This document shows positions 25,415 to 35,192 of a stretch of 64,000 nt of DNA, piece by piece; position 1 is the first letter of the stretch, and each line of letters opens with the position of its first letter. The notes under the pieces were generated by a model, which had not been told where the DNA came from, made no database searches, and saw only the letters and a list, made by a program, of their open reading frames with translations. Both the position numbers and the translations under genes were made by a program. Source of the stretch: RFPW01 sp040401595 (GTDB taxonomy: Bacteria > Pseudomonadota > Gammaproteobacteria > Burkholderiales > Burkholderiaceae_E); the NCBI GenBank assembly GCA_040401595.1, contig JBBAOE010000004.1:135957-199956 (forward strand), given 5' to 3'.

Positions 25415-25490
25415 GACCGTCACGCCCCCCTGTACCGCCTGAACCAGACAGCCCCGATCCGAACATATTACGAGTTACGAGGTTTCCAAG

Positions 25491-26896
<1,406 letters not shown>

Positions 26897-26900
<4 letters not shown>

Positions 26901-27313
26901 GTACGATTCATGTCGACGTGGTGAGTGCTGAGGCCTCGATCTACGACGGCCCGGCTGATTTCGTCGCGCTCCCCGGCGAATCCGGTGAACTCGGTATTTT
27001 CCCCGGCCATACCCCCTTGATCACCCGGATCCGTCCGGGCGCGGTCCGCATCAAGGTGCCAGGCCAGAACGAGGAAGAGTTCGTTTTTGTGGCCGGCGGC
27101 ATTCTCGAGATCCAGCCAAACCGGGTGACGGTGCTGGCGGACACGGCGATTCGCGGCAAGGACCTCGATGAGGCCCGTGCACTCGAAGCCAAACGTCGGG
27201 CCGAAGAGGCCCTGGTCAATCGGGCGGCCACCCTGGATTACGCCAAGGCACAAGCCGAACTGGCGATCGCAGTGGCCCAGATCGCTGCGTTGCGCCGCCT
27301 CCAGCGGCGCTGA
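26897..27313 (+). CDS. atpC: ATP synthase F1 subunit epsilon
   Basis: Subunit epsilon, 138 residues: an N-terminal beta-sandwich (VDVVSAEASIYDG, LPGESGELGIFPGHTPL) and a C-terminal two-helix hairpin rich in Ala and Glu that can inhibit ATP hydrolysis. Overlaps the atpD stop by 4 nt, last gene of the operon. Confidence 0.97.
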
Positions 27314-27333
27314 GAAGCTGCGAGAACGCGCTG

Positions 27334-27359
27334 CGGGCCGGCCCGTGCCAGCCGGCCCG
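27334..27359 (+). terminator. Stem-loop at the end of the atp operon
   Basis: A perfect 9-bp GC inverted repeat CGGGCCGGC / GCCGGCCCG with an 8-nt loop begins 21 nt after the atpC stop. No T-run follows, so termination may need Rho or the hairpin may only stabilise the mRNA. The remaining spacer to hemE (to 27543) holds no other clear feature. Confidence 0.5.
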
Positions 27360-27543
27360 TGCCGCCCGAACGGATCGGTGCCTTTCCGTGCGCGCTCAGG
27401 GCGCGCCGATGCGGCTTTACGTTGCGGACTGCGCAGTGTTGCGGGTCCTGTTAGCAGCGCGGCGGTGTCCTCGCTTAAACTGCCAGTTGTAGGACCCTTG
27501 GGTCCCGTCCCTGAAATACCTGCACCCGTCCGGAAGTTCGCCG

Positions 27544-28650
27544 ATGAGCCACGCCCCTTTGCGTAATGACACCTTTTTGCGTGCGCTCCTGCGCCAGCCG
27601 ACGGATCACACCCCGGTCTGGCTCATGCGTCAGGCCGGACGCTATCTGCCCGAATACCGCGCGACGCGGGCGCGCGCCGGGAGTTTCCTGGCGCTCGCGC
27701 AGAATCCGGAATTGGCCTGCGAAGTGACGCTGCAGCCGCTGGACCGCTACGCGCTGGATGCGGCGATCCTGTTTTCCGACATCCTCACGGTCCCCGATGC
27801 TATGGGGCTGGGGCTGCACTTTGCCGATGGCGAAGGGCCGCGCTTTGCCCGTCCGCTGCGCGATGAGGCGTCGATCCTGGCCTTGGGCGTGCCCGACCCG
27901 AATCAGGAATTGCGCTATGTCATGGATGCTGTCAGCACGATTCGCCGGGCACTCGACGGGCGCGTTCCGCTGATCGGGTTTTCCGGCAGTCCCTGGACCC
28001 TGGCCGTTTATATGATCGAGGGGGGCGGCACGGATGATTTTCGTGAGGTCAAGACGATGCTGTATCGTCGCCCAGATCTCATGGCGCACCTGTTATCGGT
28101 ATTGACCGAGGCGGTCACCGACTATCTGAACGCGCAGATCGAGGCCGGTGCCCAAGCCGTGATGATTTTTGACACTTGGGGCGGTGTTCTCACCTCGACC
28201 CAGTACCAGAAATTCTCGCTTGGCCCCATGCAGCGCGTAGTCGAGCGCTTGCAGCGCGAACGCGACGAACCGGCCCCCGGGGGCGGGACCGTGCGCGCCC
28301 GGGTGCCCTCGATTGTCTTCACCAAGGGTGGCGGGCAGTGGCTTGAGCCGATGTCGGCGTGTGGTGCCGACGCCGTGGGCCTTGACTGGACCACCGATCT
28401 CTCGGATGCACGCGCCCGTATCGGGTCGCGCTGCGCCCTGCAGGGTAACCTCGATCCGCTCGCGCTGATGGGTGAAGACGCGCAGATCCGCGCCGAAGTC
28501 GCCCGCGTCATGGAGAGCTTTGGCGTGCCGCAGGCCGGGACCGGTCACGTTTTCAATCTCGGCCATGGTATCTCACAGTACACGCGCCCTGAGGCGGTCT
28601 CGGTGCTGGTCGATGCGGTTCAGACCTACGGGCGCAAGATGCGCGCGTGA
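27544..28650 (+). CDS. hemE: Uroporphyrinogen decarboxylase
   Basis: HemE removes four carboxyl groups from uroporphyrinogen III to give coproporphyrinogen III in haem synthesis. The product is 368 residues. Both family signatures are present: PVWLMRQAGRYLPEYR near residue 22 (arginines that bind the substrate carboxylates) and GFSGSPWTLAVYMIEGGG in the middle; FDTWGGVLT and the C-terminal FNLGHGI follow. Stands between the atp operon and priA. Confidence 0.98.
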   Translation: MSHAPLRNDTFLRALLRQPTDHTPVWLMRQAGRYLPEYRATRARAGSFLALAQNPELACEVTLQPLDRYALDAAILFSDILTVPDAMGLGLHFADGEGPRFARPLRDEASILALGVPDPNQELRYVMDAVSTIRRALDGRVPLIGFSGSPWTLAVYMIEGGGTDDFREVKTMLYRRPDLMAHLLSVLTEAVTDYLNAQIEAGAQAVMIFDTWGGVLTSTQYQKFSLGPMQRVVERLQRERDEPAPGGGTVRARVPSIVFTKGGGQWLEPMSACGADAVGLDWTTDLSDARARIGSRCALQGNLDPLALMGEDAQIRAEVARVMESFGVPQAGTGHVFNLGHGISQYTRPEAVSVLVDAVQTYGRKMRA

Positions 28651-28959
28651 GCGCGCAAAGGCGCCGCCTCCCGGGAGAAGCCGGCGCTTGGGCTCTGGCT
28701 TCGGTTGCGGGGCCAGGCTGGCGGCCAGATCCTCACGATGGGCTTGCATCACGACGAAGCTTGTGCTTATGCACAGATTTGTGCGCGAGCCGGATCGCCC
28801 AGCCGTTACGCCAGAGCTTCATTAGATGCGCCTTAAGTTCATGAAATTGAAGGGAAACTTTAGTTGTTTCCCGAGCGCGCCAGGGCGCTCCAGGCGTCGG
28901 TTGAACCGTTTGCACATGGCCTTTCCAATCTTGCTCACAAAGTTATCCACAGCTTTGGA
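28651..28959. promoter_or_regulatory. hemE-priA spacer with DnaA boxes and an AT-rich tract
   Basis: This 309-bp gene-free region contains two perfect 9-mers of the TTATNCACA DnaA-box consensus on the plus strand, at 28767-28775 (TTATGCACA) and 28943-28951 (TTATCCACA). Between them is an AT-rich stretch (about 28818-28870) that stands out in this GC-rich sequence. The second box lies 9 bp before the priA start. It could be a DnaA-regulated promoter or part of a replication origin; two boxes alone do not establish an origin. Confidence 0.5.
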
Positions 28960-31244
28960 ATGACGGCGACGTACTGGCAAATCGCGCTCGATGTTCCCTT
29001 GCCGGGACCGTTCGATTATCTGCCGCCGATCGAGTTCGAGCCCGCGATCGATCCGGTGGGGCGCCGCGTGTTGGTTCCCTGGGGCCGCAGTCAGCGGATC
29101 GGGTTGGTGATGGCGGTGGTCGCCCACAGCGCGGTGGCGCCTGAGCGTCTTCGCGCGGTTGAGCGCCTGCTGCTGGATCTGCGGGCGCTACCGTCTTCGT
29201 GGCGTGCGTTGGTGCAGTTTGCGTCGACCTATTACCAGGTGGGTCTGGGTGAGCTTGCCCTGCCCGCGATCCCCGCCTTGCTGCGCAGCGCAAGCGCGTA
29301 TCGGGCGCTGAAACCGCGCGGGGGCGGACCGGTCGAACGGGCCCGCACCGCGTGGTCGCGGGCTTGCGCAGGTCAAGAATCGGCGGCTGCGGCTGCGGCT
29401 GCGGCTGCGGNNNNNNNNNNNNNNNNNNNNNNNNNNNNNNNNNNNNNNNNNNNNNNNNNNNNNNNNNNNNNNNNNNNNNNNNNNNNNNNNNNNNNNNNNN
29501 NNNNNNNNNNGCGGCTGCGGCTGCGGCTGCGGCTGCGGTTGCCGGGGCAACGCCCGAACTCACCGCCGACCAGACGCTCGCCCTGCAAGCGCTCGAGCTC
29601 GGCGCGGGCTTTCGCGTGCATTTGCTCTATGGCGTGACCGGGAGCGGCAAGACCGAGGTCTACCTGCGCGCCATCGACCAGGTGTTGCGCCACGATGGCA
29701 CCGCTCAGGTCTTGTTGCTCGTCCCAGAAATCGCACTCACCCCCCAATTTGTGCGCGTCTTGCGGGCGCGATTCCCGGCCTCGCGGCCAGCCGTCCTCCA
29801 CAGTGCGCTGCCCGAGGCCGAACGGGCGTCGGCCTGGGTGGCGGCGCACGAAGGGCGCGCCCGTCTGGTGGTGGGGACCCGGCTCGCGGTGCTCGCGCCC
29901 CTGGCGCATTGCGCCTTGATCGTCGTCGATGAGGAGCATGATCCGTCGTATCGACAGCAAGAGGGGGCGCGCTGGTCGGGGCGCGATCTGGCCGTCGCGC
30001 GGGGCCGCATTGAGGCGGTTCCGGTGCTCTTGGGCAGCGCCACGCCTGCCCTGGAGACCTGGCATAACGCTGCCCTGGGTCGGTATCACCGGATTGATCT
30101 GCCGCGGCGCGCGGTCGCCCGGTCGTCCCTGCCGGCGGTTCGCCTCCTGGACATGGGGCGGGTGCGCGCCGATGAAGGCCTGGCGCCGCAGGCCGTCGCC
30201 GCGATCGAAGCGCGACTGGCGCGCGGGGAGCAGTCGCTAATTTTTCTCAATCGGCGCGGTTACGCGCCAGTGCTCGCTTGCCAGTCCTGTGGCTGGGTTT
30301 CGAACTGCCCCCACTGTTCGGTGACCCTCGCCCTGCATGGCCGGACCGAATCGGCTGCGCGCCAACGGGCTTGGCAACTGATCTGCCATCACTGTGGGCA
30401 TGCGGATGCGGTGCCTCGGGCGTGCCCGGACTGTGGCGAGATTGATCTTGCGCCGCTGGGCCGTGGCACTCAGCGGCTCGAGGAAAGCATTGCCGCCCGG
30501 TTTTCCAGCGCCCGAATCCTGCGCATTGATCGCGATGCCACGCGTCGTCGCGGTTCGACCGAAGCCTTGCTCGATTCGGTGCGCAGCGGTGACGTGGATA
30601 TTCTGGTCGGTACCCAGATGATGGCCAAAGGTCATGACTTCCCACGACTGACCCTGGTCGTCGTGCTGGGCGCCGATCTGGGGCTGCATTCGCATGATTT
30701 TCGGGCCCCTGAGCGACTCTTCGCCACGCTCCTGCAAGTCGCTGGCCGCGCCGGGCGGGCCGAACACCCGGGCGAGGTGTTGATCCAGACGCGCTGGCCG
30801 ACGCATCCGCTGTTTGCGGCTCTGCAGGCTCAGGACTATCAGGCCTTTGCCCGCGCGGAGTTGCGCCAGCGCCAGGCGGCCCAACTGCCGCCGTTTGCGT
30901 TTCAGGCGCTGTTGTGTGCCGATGCCACGGCGGTCGCGGTCGCGTTGGCATTTTTGGCTAGCGCCAAGGACCTGCTGCTGCGCAGCCTCGGGGATTGGCT
31001 GCGTGAGGCGCATAGCGCCGTCGGCGCGGACCCCTCGGGGATCCCCGCGATCCTCATCGCCGAACCGGTTCCCATGCCGATGGTCCGTCTGGCTGGGCGC
31101 GAACGCGCCCAATTGCTGCTGGAATCGCCTTCGCGACCGCTCTTGCAGGCGATGCTGGGGCACTATTTACCGGCGTTGCGTGTATTGAGCGTCGAGCATT
31201 CTCGGGTGCACTGGCACCTTGAAGTCGACCCCCTGGCAATCTAG
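28960..31244 (+). CDS. priA: Primosomal protein N' (replication restart helicase PriA), interrupted by assembly gap
   Basis: PriA, the 3'-to-5' helicase that reloads the replisome at stalled forks. Left part 28960-29410 (150 residues) holds the N-terminal 3'-end-binding domain (WQIALDVPLPGPFDYL, GRRVLVPWG); right part 29511-31244 (577 residues) holds the helicase with Walker A GVTGSGKTE, the DEEHDPSYRQ box and two zinc-binding cysteine clusters (CQSCGWVSNCPHC, CHHCGHADAVPRACPDC). The parts sum to 727 residues, about the E. coli length, so little is missing. Both edges are (GCGGCT)n encoding poly-alanine; the apparent frame change comes only from the 100-N placeholder. Confidence 0.93.
29383..29538 (+). 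repeat. (GCGGCT)n hexanucleotide tract in priA
   Basis: A hexanucleotide repeat coding alternating GCG and GCT alanine codons, broken by the assembly gap. At least nine consecutive alanines precede the gap and nine follow it. True copy number is unknown. Confidence 0.85.
29411..29510. other. Assembly gap 3 (100 N) inside priA
   Basis: Exactly 100 undetermined bases in the poly-alanine-coding (GCGGCT)n tract of priA. Both edges share 28 identical bases (29383-29410 and 29511-29538). Confidence 0.99.
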
Positions 31245-31254
31245 AGAACGATTG

Positions 31255-33270
31255 ATGACCCAGGTCCCACTGAATCCCGCGCAGCGCGAAGCCGTGCGCC
31301 ACCTCGAGACGCCGTGCCTGGTGCTGGCGGGCGCCGGGAGTGGAAAAACCCGGGTGATCGCCAGTAAGCTCGCCTATCTGATCGACGATTGCGGTGTCTC
31401 GGCGCCTTCGATTGCCGCCATCACCTTCACCAACAAGGCGGCACGCGAGATGCTGGAGCGCGCGCGCTTGCTCGTGCAGACGCCGATCGACGGGCGGCGC
31501 AAGCCGCTGATTTCGACCTTCCACTCGATGGGCGTACTGTTTCTGCGCACCGAAGCGACGGCAGCCGCCCTGAAGCCTGGCTTCTCGATCTTTGCGGCCG
31601 ATGATTCGTTGGGCCTCATCACCCAGGCGCTCGGGACGACCGACCGGGCCTTCGCGCGCTCGGTCCAGTCGCAGGTGTCGCTGTGGAAAAACGGGCTGAT
31701 CGAACCCGATGAGGCACTGGCCCAGGCCACGGGCGACCGGGATCAGGCGGCTGCGCGGGCGTATCGGGAATATGCGGCGACGCTCACCGCCTACCAGGCG
31801 GTTGATTTTGACGACCTGATCCGATTACCGGTGCGGATTCTGGAGCGCAATCCCGAGGTGCGTGAGCGCTGGCAGCGCCGTTTGCGCTATCTGCTCATCG
31901 ACGAGGTGCAGGACACCAACGCGGCCCAGTACGCGTGGTTACGCCTCCTTGCGGGGCCGCTGACGCATTTCACGGCCGTGGGCGATGATGACCAGTCGAT
32001 CTACGGATGGCGAGGAGCCACTCTGGAAAATCTGCAACGCCTGGGAACCGATTACCCGACGCTGCGGGTCATCAAGCTCGAGCAGAACTATCGGTCCTGT
32101 CAGCACATCCTGAACGCCGCCAACCAAGTCATCGGCGCTAACCCGAAGCTGTTTCCGAAGACGCTTTGGTCCGAACTTGGGCCCGGGGATCCTGTGACGG
32201 TGAGCCTGTGCGACGACGATGAGGAGGAGGCCGAACGGATCGCGGTACGGATTTCGGCGCTGAAATTTGAGCGTCGTGCGCGCTTCGCAGACTTCGCTGT
32301 GCTGTATCGCTCGAACCAGCAGGCGCGGCTCCTGGAGCAGGCCCTGCGCAAGCAGCGTATTCCCTATACCGTCACCGGGGGGACGTCTTTCTTTGACCGT
32401 ACCGAGGTGCGCGATCTGGCCGCGTATTTGCGCTTGCTGGTCAACGATGACGATGACCCGGCGTTCATTCGGGCGGCGACCACGCCCCGTCGAGGCATCG
32501 GTCCGGCGACGCTGGAAGCCTTGGGTGCGTTGGCGGGCGAGCGCCAGTGTTCCTTGCTGGCGGCACTCTTTGAGACAGCAGCCGAGTCGCGGCTGGCGGC
32601 CCGCCAGCTTGCGCCGCTGAGGGAATTTGGCGAATTTATCCACCGCTTCGCCTGGCGTGCCGAACGCGAAACGGCGGCGGTGGTGATCGACGACCTGCTG
32701 GCTGCGATCGCCTATCGCGACTGGCTGTTTGACAATGAACCCGAGCGCCAGGCGGCCCAGCGCTGGCAGAACGTCTGTGAGTTTGTCGACTGGATCAAGC
32801 GGCGTGCGCAAGAGGATGGGCGCAATCTGCTCGAGATGGCGCAGTTGATGGCGCTGGCCTCGCGGCTCGACGGGCGCGAGGACGAAACCGATGCCGTTCG
32901 CCTGTCCACCTTGCACGCCGCCAAGGGGCTCGAGTGGCCGCACGTCTTTCTGGCCGGCGTGGAGGAGGGTTTGTTGCCGTCCAGCGTTGGACTGGAGGAC
33001 GATGAGGCCGATTCGACGATCCGCCTGGAAGAAGAGAGGCGCCTGATGTATGTCGGTATTACCCGAGCGCAGCGCTCGCTGCACGTCTCGTGGTGCCGCC
33101 AGCGCAGCCGCGGGCGTGAGCGCGCTGCCGATCGTGAGCCCTCGCGCTTTATTGCGGAAATGGGCCTGGAACAGGGGCGAGCGGCTGCGCCGACGATCTC
33201 ACCTGAGCAAAAGGCCATGTCACCGCAAGAGCGAATCGCTGCCTTGCAGGCCTTGTTGCGAAAGTCATGA
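31255..33270 (+). CDS. rep: ATP-dependent DNA helicase Rep
   Basis: A UvrD/Rep superfamily 1A 3'-to-5' helicase of 671 residues, the size of Rep. Motifs: Q-motif LNPAQREAVRH, Walker A LVLAGAGSGKTRVI, motif Ia ITFTNKAAREM, Walker B LLIDEVQDTNAAQ, motif III VGDDDQSIYGWRGA, motif IV LEQNYRSC, motif V LSTLHAAKGLEW and motif VI EERRLMYVGITRAQ. It helps forks pass protein obstacles. The start ATG 31255 is 10 nt after priA, so two replication-restart functions share a transcript. Confidence 0.95.
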   Translation: MTQVPLNPAQREAVRHLETPCLVLAGAGSGKTRVIASKLAYLIDDCGVSAPSIAAITFTNKAAREMLERARLLVQTPIDGRRKPLISTFHSMGVLFLRTEATAAALKPGFSIFAADDSLGLITQALGTTDRAFARSVQSQVSLWKNGLIEPDEALAQATGDRDQAAARAYREYAATLTAYQAVDFDDLIRLPVRILERNPEVRERWQRRLRYLLIDEVQDTNAAQYAWLRLLAGPLTHFTAVGDDDQSIYGWRGATLENLQRLGTDYPTLRVIKLEQNYRSCQHILNAANQVIGANPKLFPKTLWSELGPGDPVTVSLCDDDEEEAERIAVRISALKFERRARFADFAVLYRSNQQARLLEQALRKQRIPYTVTGGTSFFDRTEVRDLAAYLRLLVNDDDDPAFIRAATTPRRGIGPATLEALGALAGERQCSLLAALFETAAESRLAARQLAPLREFGEFIHRFAWRAERETAAVVIDDLLAAIAYRDWLFDNEPERQAAQRWQNVCEFVDWIKRRAQEDGRNLLEMAQLMALASRLDGREDETDAVRLSTLHAAKGLEWPHVFLAGVEEGLLPSSVGLEDDEADSTIRLEEERRLMYVGITRAQRSLHVSWCRQRSRGRERAADREPSRFIAEMGLEQGRAAAPTISPEQKAMSPQERIAALQALLRKS

Positions 33271-33418
33271 AACTAAAGCGGGGTGCGCTGGCGTTTCGCC
33301 CGGCGGTCGCGGGCCACCCAGACCGGGGGGCAAATTCCGTGGCGATTCCGCGGTAATTTCGGACGCCAATCCCGGTTTCAATCCGGTGGCCTGGTAGGAC
33401 CAGTCTGTTCGGCTGCCC

Positions 33419-33444
33419 GCAGGGGGGCACCAAAGCGCCCCTGC
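33419..33444. terminator. Convergent-gene stem-loop between rep and cytochrome c
   Basis: GCAGGGGGGC / GCGCCCCTGC with a 6-nt loop and one internal G-G mismatch, lying in the 240-bp space between two convergent genes. Suitable as a bidirectional stop, although no T-run is adjacent. Confidence 0.4.
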
Positions 33445-33510
33445 CCACCATGCCATCGTGGAATTGACCGTGCGACCCGTCTAGCTTGGAAGCTCGCGCC
33501 TGGCAGGGCC

Positions 33511-34074
33511 TTACTTGGTGGCTGCGGTCGGGGCTTTGGCGGCGTCGGCAGGGGTTGCCGGTGCGGCGGGTTCGGCAAACTTGCCACCGACCGCATTGGC
33601 CATGTGGACGACCGCCCGCCCGACCTCGACATCCGAGTACTCCCCGCCACCTTGGGCGGACATCAGGCCCTTGCCTTTGAGGGCCGAGTTGAGCAACGCG
33701 GGATAGCCCTGGCCAAGTCTGGGGCCCCAAGCAGCCGCATCGCCAAATTTCGGCGCACCGGCAGCACCGACGCCATGGCAGGCAACACACTGAGCGTTAT
33801 AGACTTCGAGTCCGGCGCGAAGAATCTGGGGCGCCGAGGCGTCCTTGATTTCGAATCGGGCCACCGGACGGATTCGAGCCTCGATCGATTGGGCGGACAT
33901 GACGTCGCTGCCTGCGTTCGGCTTGTTGCCAGCCGTTACATAACTGGCCAAGAGAACAATGATAATCGTCGGCACGATGAATGCCAGCAGGATCACCTTG
34001 ATCAACTGTTGGGGTGTTTTGATCAGGGGTTCGGGCGCCTCTTCGGCGTCATGACCTTGGGGTGTATTACTCAT
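33511..34074 (-). CDS. Membrane-anchored c5-type cytochrome c
   Basis: A 187-residue c-type cytochrome. One N-terminal membrane helix (residues about 25-48, LIKVILLAFIVPTIIIVLL) is uncleaved-signal-like. The haem site CVACH is near residue 96, and the probable axial methionine lies downstream in KGLMSAQGG. The C-terminus is an Ala/Pro/Thr-rich tail. This arrangement is typical of the c5-like cytochromes of betaproteobacteria, which carry electrons to terminal oxidases. It is transcribed away from the tRNA-Arg gene and convergent with rep. Confidence 0.88.
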   Translation of the reverse strand: MSNTPQGHDAEEAPEPLIKTPQQLIKVILLAFIVPTIIIVLLASYVTAGNKPNAGSDVMSAQSIEARIRPVARFEIKDASAPQILRAGLEVYNAQCVACHGVGAAGAPKFGDAAAWGPRLGQGYPALLNSALKGKGLMSAQGGGEYSDVEVGRAVVHMANAVGGKFAEPAAPATPADAAKAPTAATK

Positions 34075-34189
34075 CGCGCGGCTCGTAGAAGTGGATCAGG
34101 CGAATGGAATTCAAAGGATTCAGCGGTCTTGCGCTCGAATGATACCGACGGATGGGCATTCGGTCACGCGACCGATGGACGCGAACCCG

Positions 34190-34218
34190 TGGACGCCTCG
34201 GGTGCGACCGGGTATGCT
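34190..34218 (+). promoter_or_regulatory. Promoter of tRNA-Arg
   Basis: TGGACG (34190-34195), 17-bp spacer, TATGCT (34213-34218). The expected start, about 34225, is 12 nt before the tRNA. Confidence 0.5.
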
Positions 34219-34236
34219 TATGGGTTGTTCCGATCC

Positions 34237-34312
34237 GCGCCTGTAGCTCAGTGGATAGAGTACTGGCCTCCGAAGCCAGGGGTCGCTGGTTCGATCCCAG
34301 CCAGGCGCGCCA
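34237..34312 (+). tRNA. tRNA-Arg (anticodon CCG)
   Basis: A complete 76-nt cloverleaf with encoded CCA. The acceptor stem GCGCCTG pairs with CAGGCGC (34302-34308), the D arm has GCTCAGTGGATAGAGT, the anticodon stem is CTGGC / GCCAG with loop CTCCGAA (anticodon CCG at 34270-34272), and the T arm reads GCTGGTTCGATCCCAGC. Reads CGG codons, common in this GC-rich genome. Confidence 0.97.
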
Positions 34313-34511
34313 AAGGAATCCGGAACATCGTGGGCTGGGGGCCGAGGGGCGTAGTCGATCTCGAACCGCTTGGATCGGTTCCGAGCGGTGCGGGGCGCTG
34401 TGCAAACAGTGCTACAAACAGCGGTCCATATACCAATCAGCGCAGCAATCAGCGCATCAAGCAGTGCGCCAAGCAGCGCCGTCTACACACCAAGCCCCGA
34501 GGCCTGCCTGA
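34313..34511. other. Spacer after tRNA-Arg
   Basis: About 200 bp without a gene. The second half (about 34430-34490) is made of degenerate CAATCAGCGCAG / AAGCAGTGCGCC words of roughly 12-13 bp. No terminator with a T-run is evident. Confidence 0.5.
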
Positions 34512-35015
34512 TCACTGGGCGGCAGGCTTTGCAGGTGCCAGCAGATCCTGCGCTTGCAAGCGCGATTCCAAGTCGCTCACGGAGAGCTTCGAGAGATCCT
34601 TGGCGATGGTGTGAGCAAGGCGCTTGGTCACCTGGGGCGAAAGCTGGGCCCGGACCTTGCCCAGAAACCGCGGCGCTGCGATGAGGATCAGGTGTTCGTA
34701 AGCGCCATCACGGCGCGCGCCCTCGAGGCGTTGGGCCAGCTGGCGGGCAAACTGGCCTTCGAGCTTGTCGTGACCGCTGGTGCGTGGCTCGGCACTATGG
34801 CCCGCACCATGCACTGTTCCCTGATGTCCCGGCGACCCGCCACCGCTGAACACCGCACCGCTGTAGTGACCTTTCGCGTCATCGCTGCGTTCGCGATCAT
34901 CCAGACGACTTTGGGGCTGGGTGAGATCTTCGAGTTCTTCCAGAGGGTGGTCGCTGCGTGAGAGGAAGATCCGGGCTCGACTGTCATCGGCGACTGCGAT
35001 CCAAGTGGTATGCAT
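34512..35015 (-). CDS. Host attachment protein family (PF10116-like)
   Basis: A 167-residue protein of the family named 'protein required for attachment to host cells'. Family features: N-terminal TTWIAVADDSRARIF, a charged middle containing glycine- and histidine-rich linker, then FARQLAQRLEGARRD, LILIAAPRFLGKVRAQL and a C-terminal KDLSKLS segment. The fold resembles archaeal release-factor/RNase H-like domains; the name comes from plant-associated bacteria, and the general role is unclear. The ATG 35015 has AGGAGC upstream; a longer frame from 35150 is rejected. Divergent from metC. Confidence 0.75.
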   Translation of the reverse strand: MHTTWIAVADDSRARIFLSRSDHPLEELEDLTQPQSRLDDRERSDDAKGHYSGAVFSGGGSPGHQGTVHGAGHSAEPRTSGHDKLEGQFARQLAQRLEGARRDGAYEHLILIAAPRFLGKVRAQLSPQVTKRLAHTIAKDLSKLSVSDLESRLQAQDLLAPAKPAAQ

Positions 35016-35192
35016 GGGGCCTGCTCCTGGGTAGGTCTTGCAGGCAAGCATCCGCAATGCCCAGACGGGCGTTGCTGCCGTGGCGCCGGTCCCGCCGCTG
35101 ATCCGAAGTGCCGCCCCAGCGCCGAGCCCCAAGCGCTGCAAATCCTCCAACCCGATTTAGACTGCGTGTCTGTCTGCCTGGAGTTGTTCCTG

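Noticed and set aside
27334..27359. Classical Rho-independent terminator after atpC
   Set aside because: The hairpin is strong but lacks the T-run; listed only as a possible stem-loop.
28960..31244. Frameshift or pseudogene status of priA
   Set aside because: The frame change equals the 100-N placeholder. Both sides are in phase with the same GCG/GCT alanine codons and the total length is normal.
31939..33084. A 381-codon minus-strand frame opposite rep
   Set aside because: Antisense to a helicase with all motifs intact.
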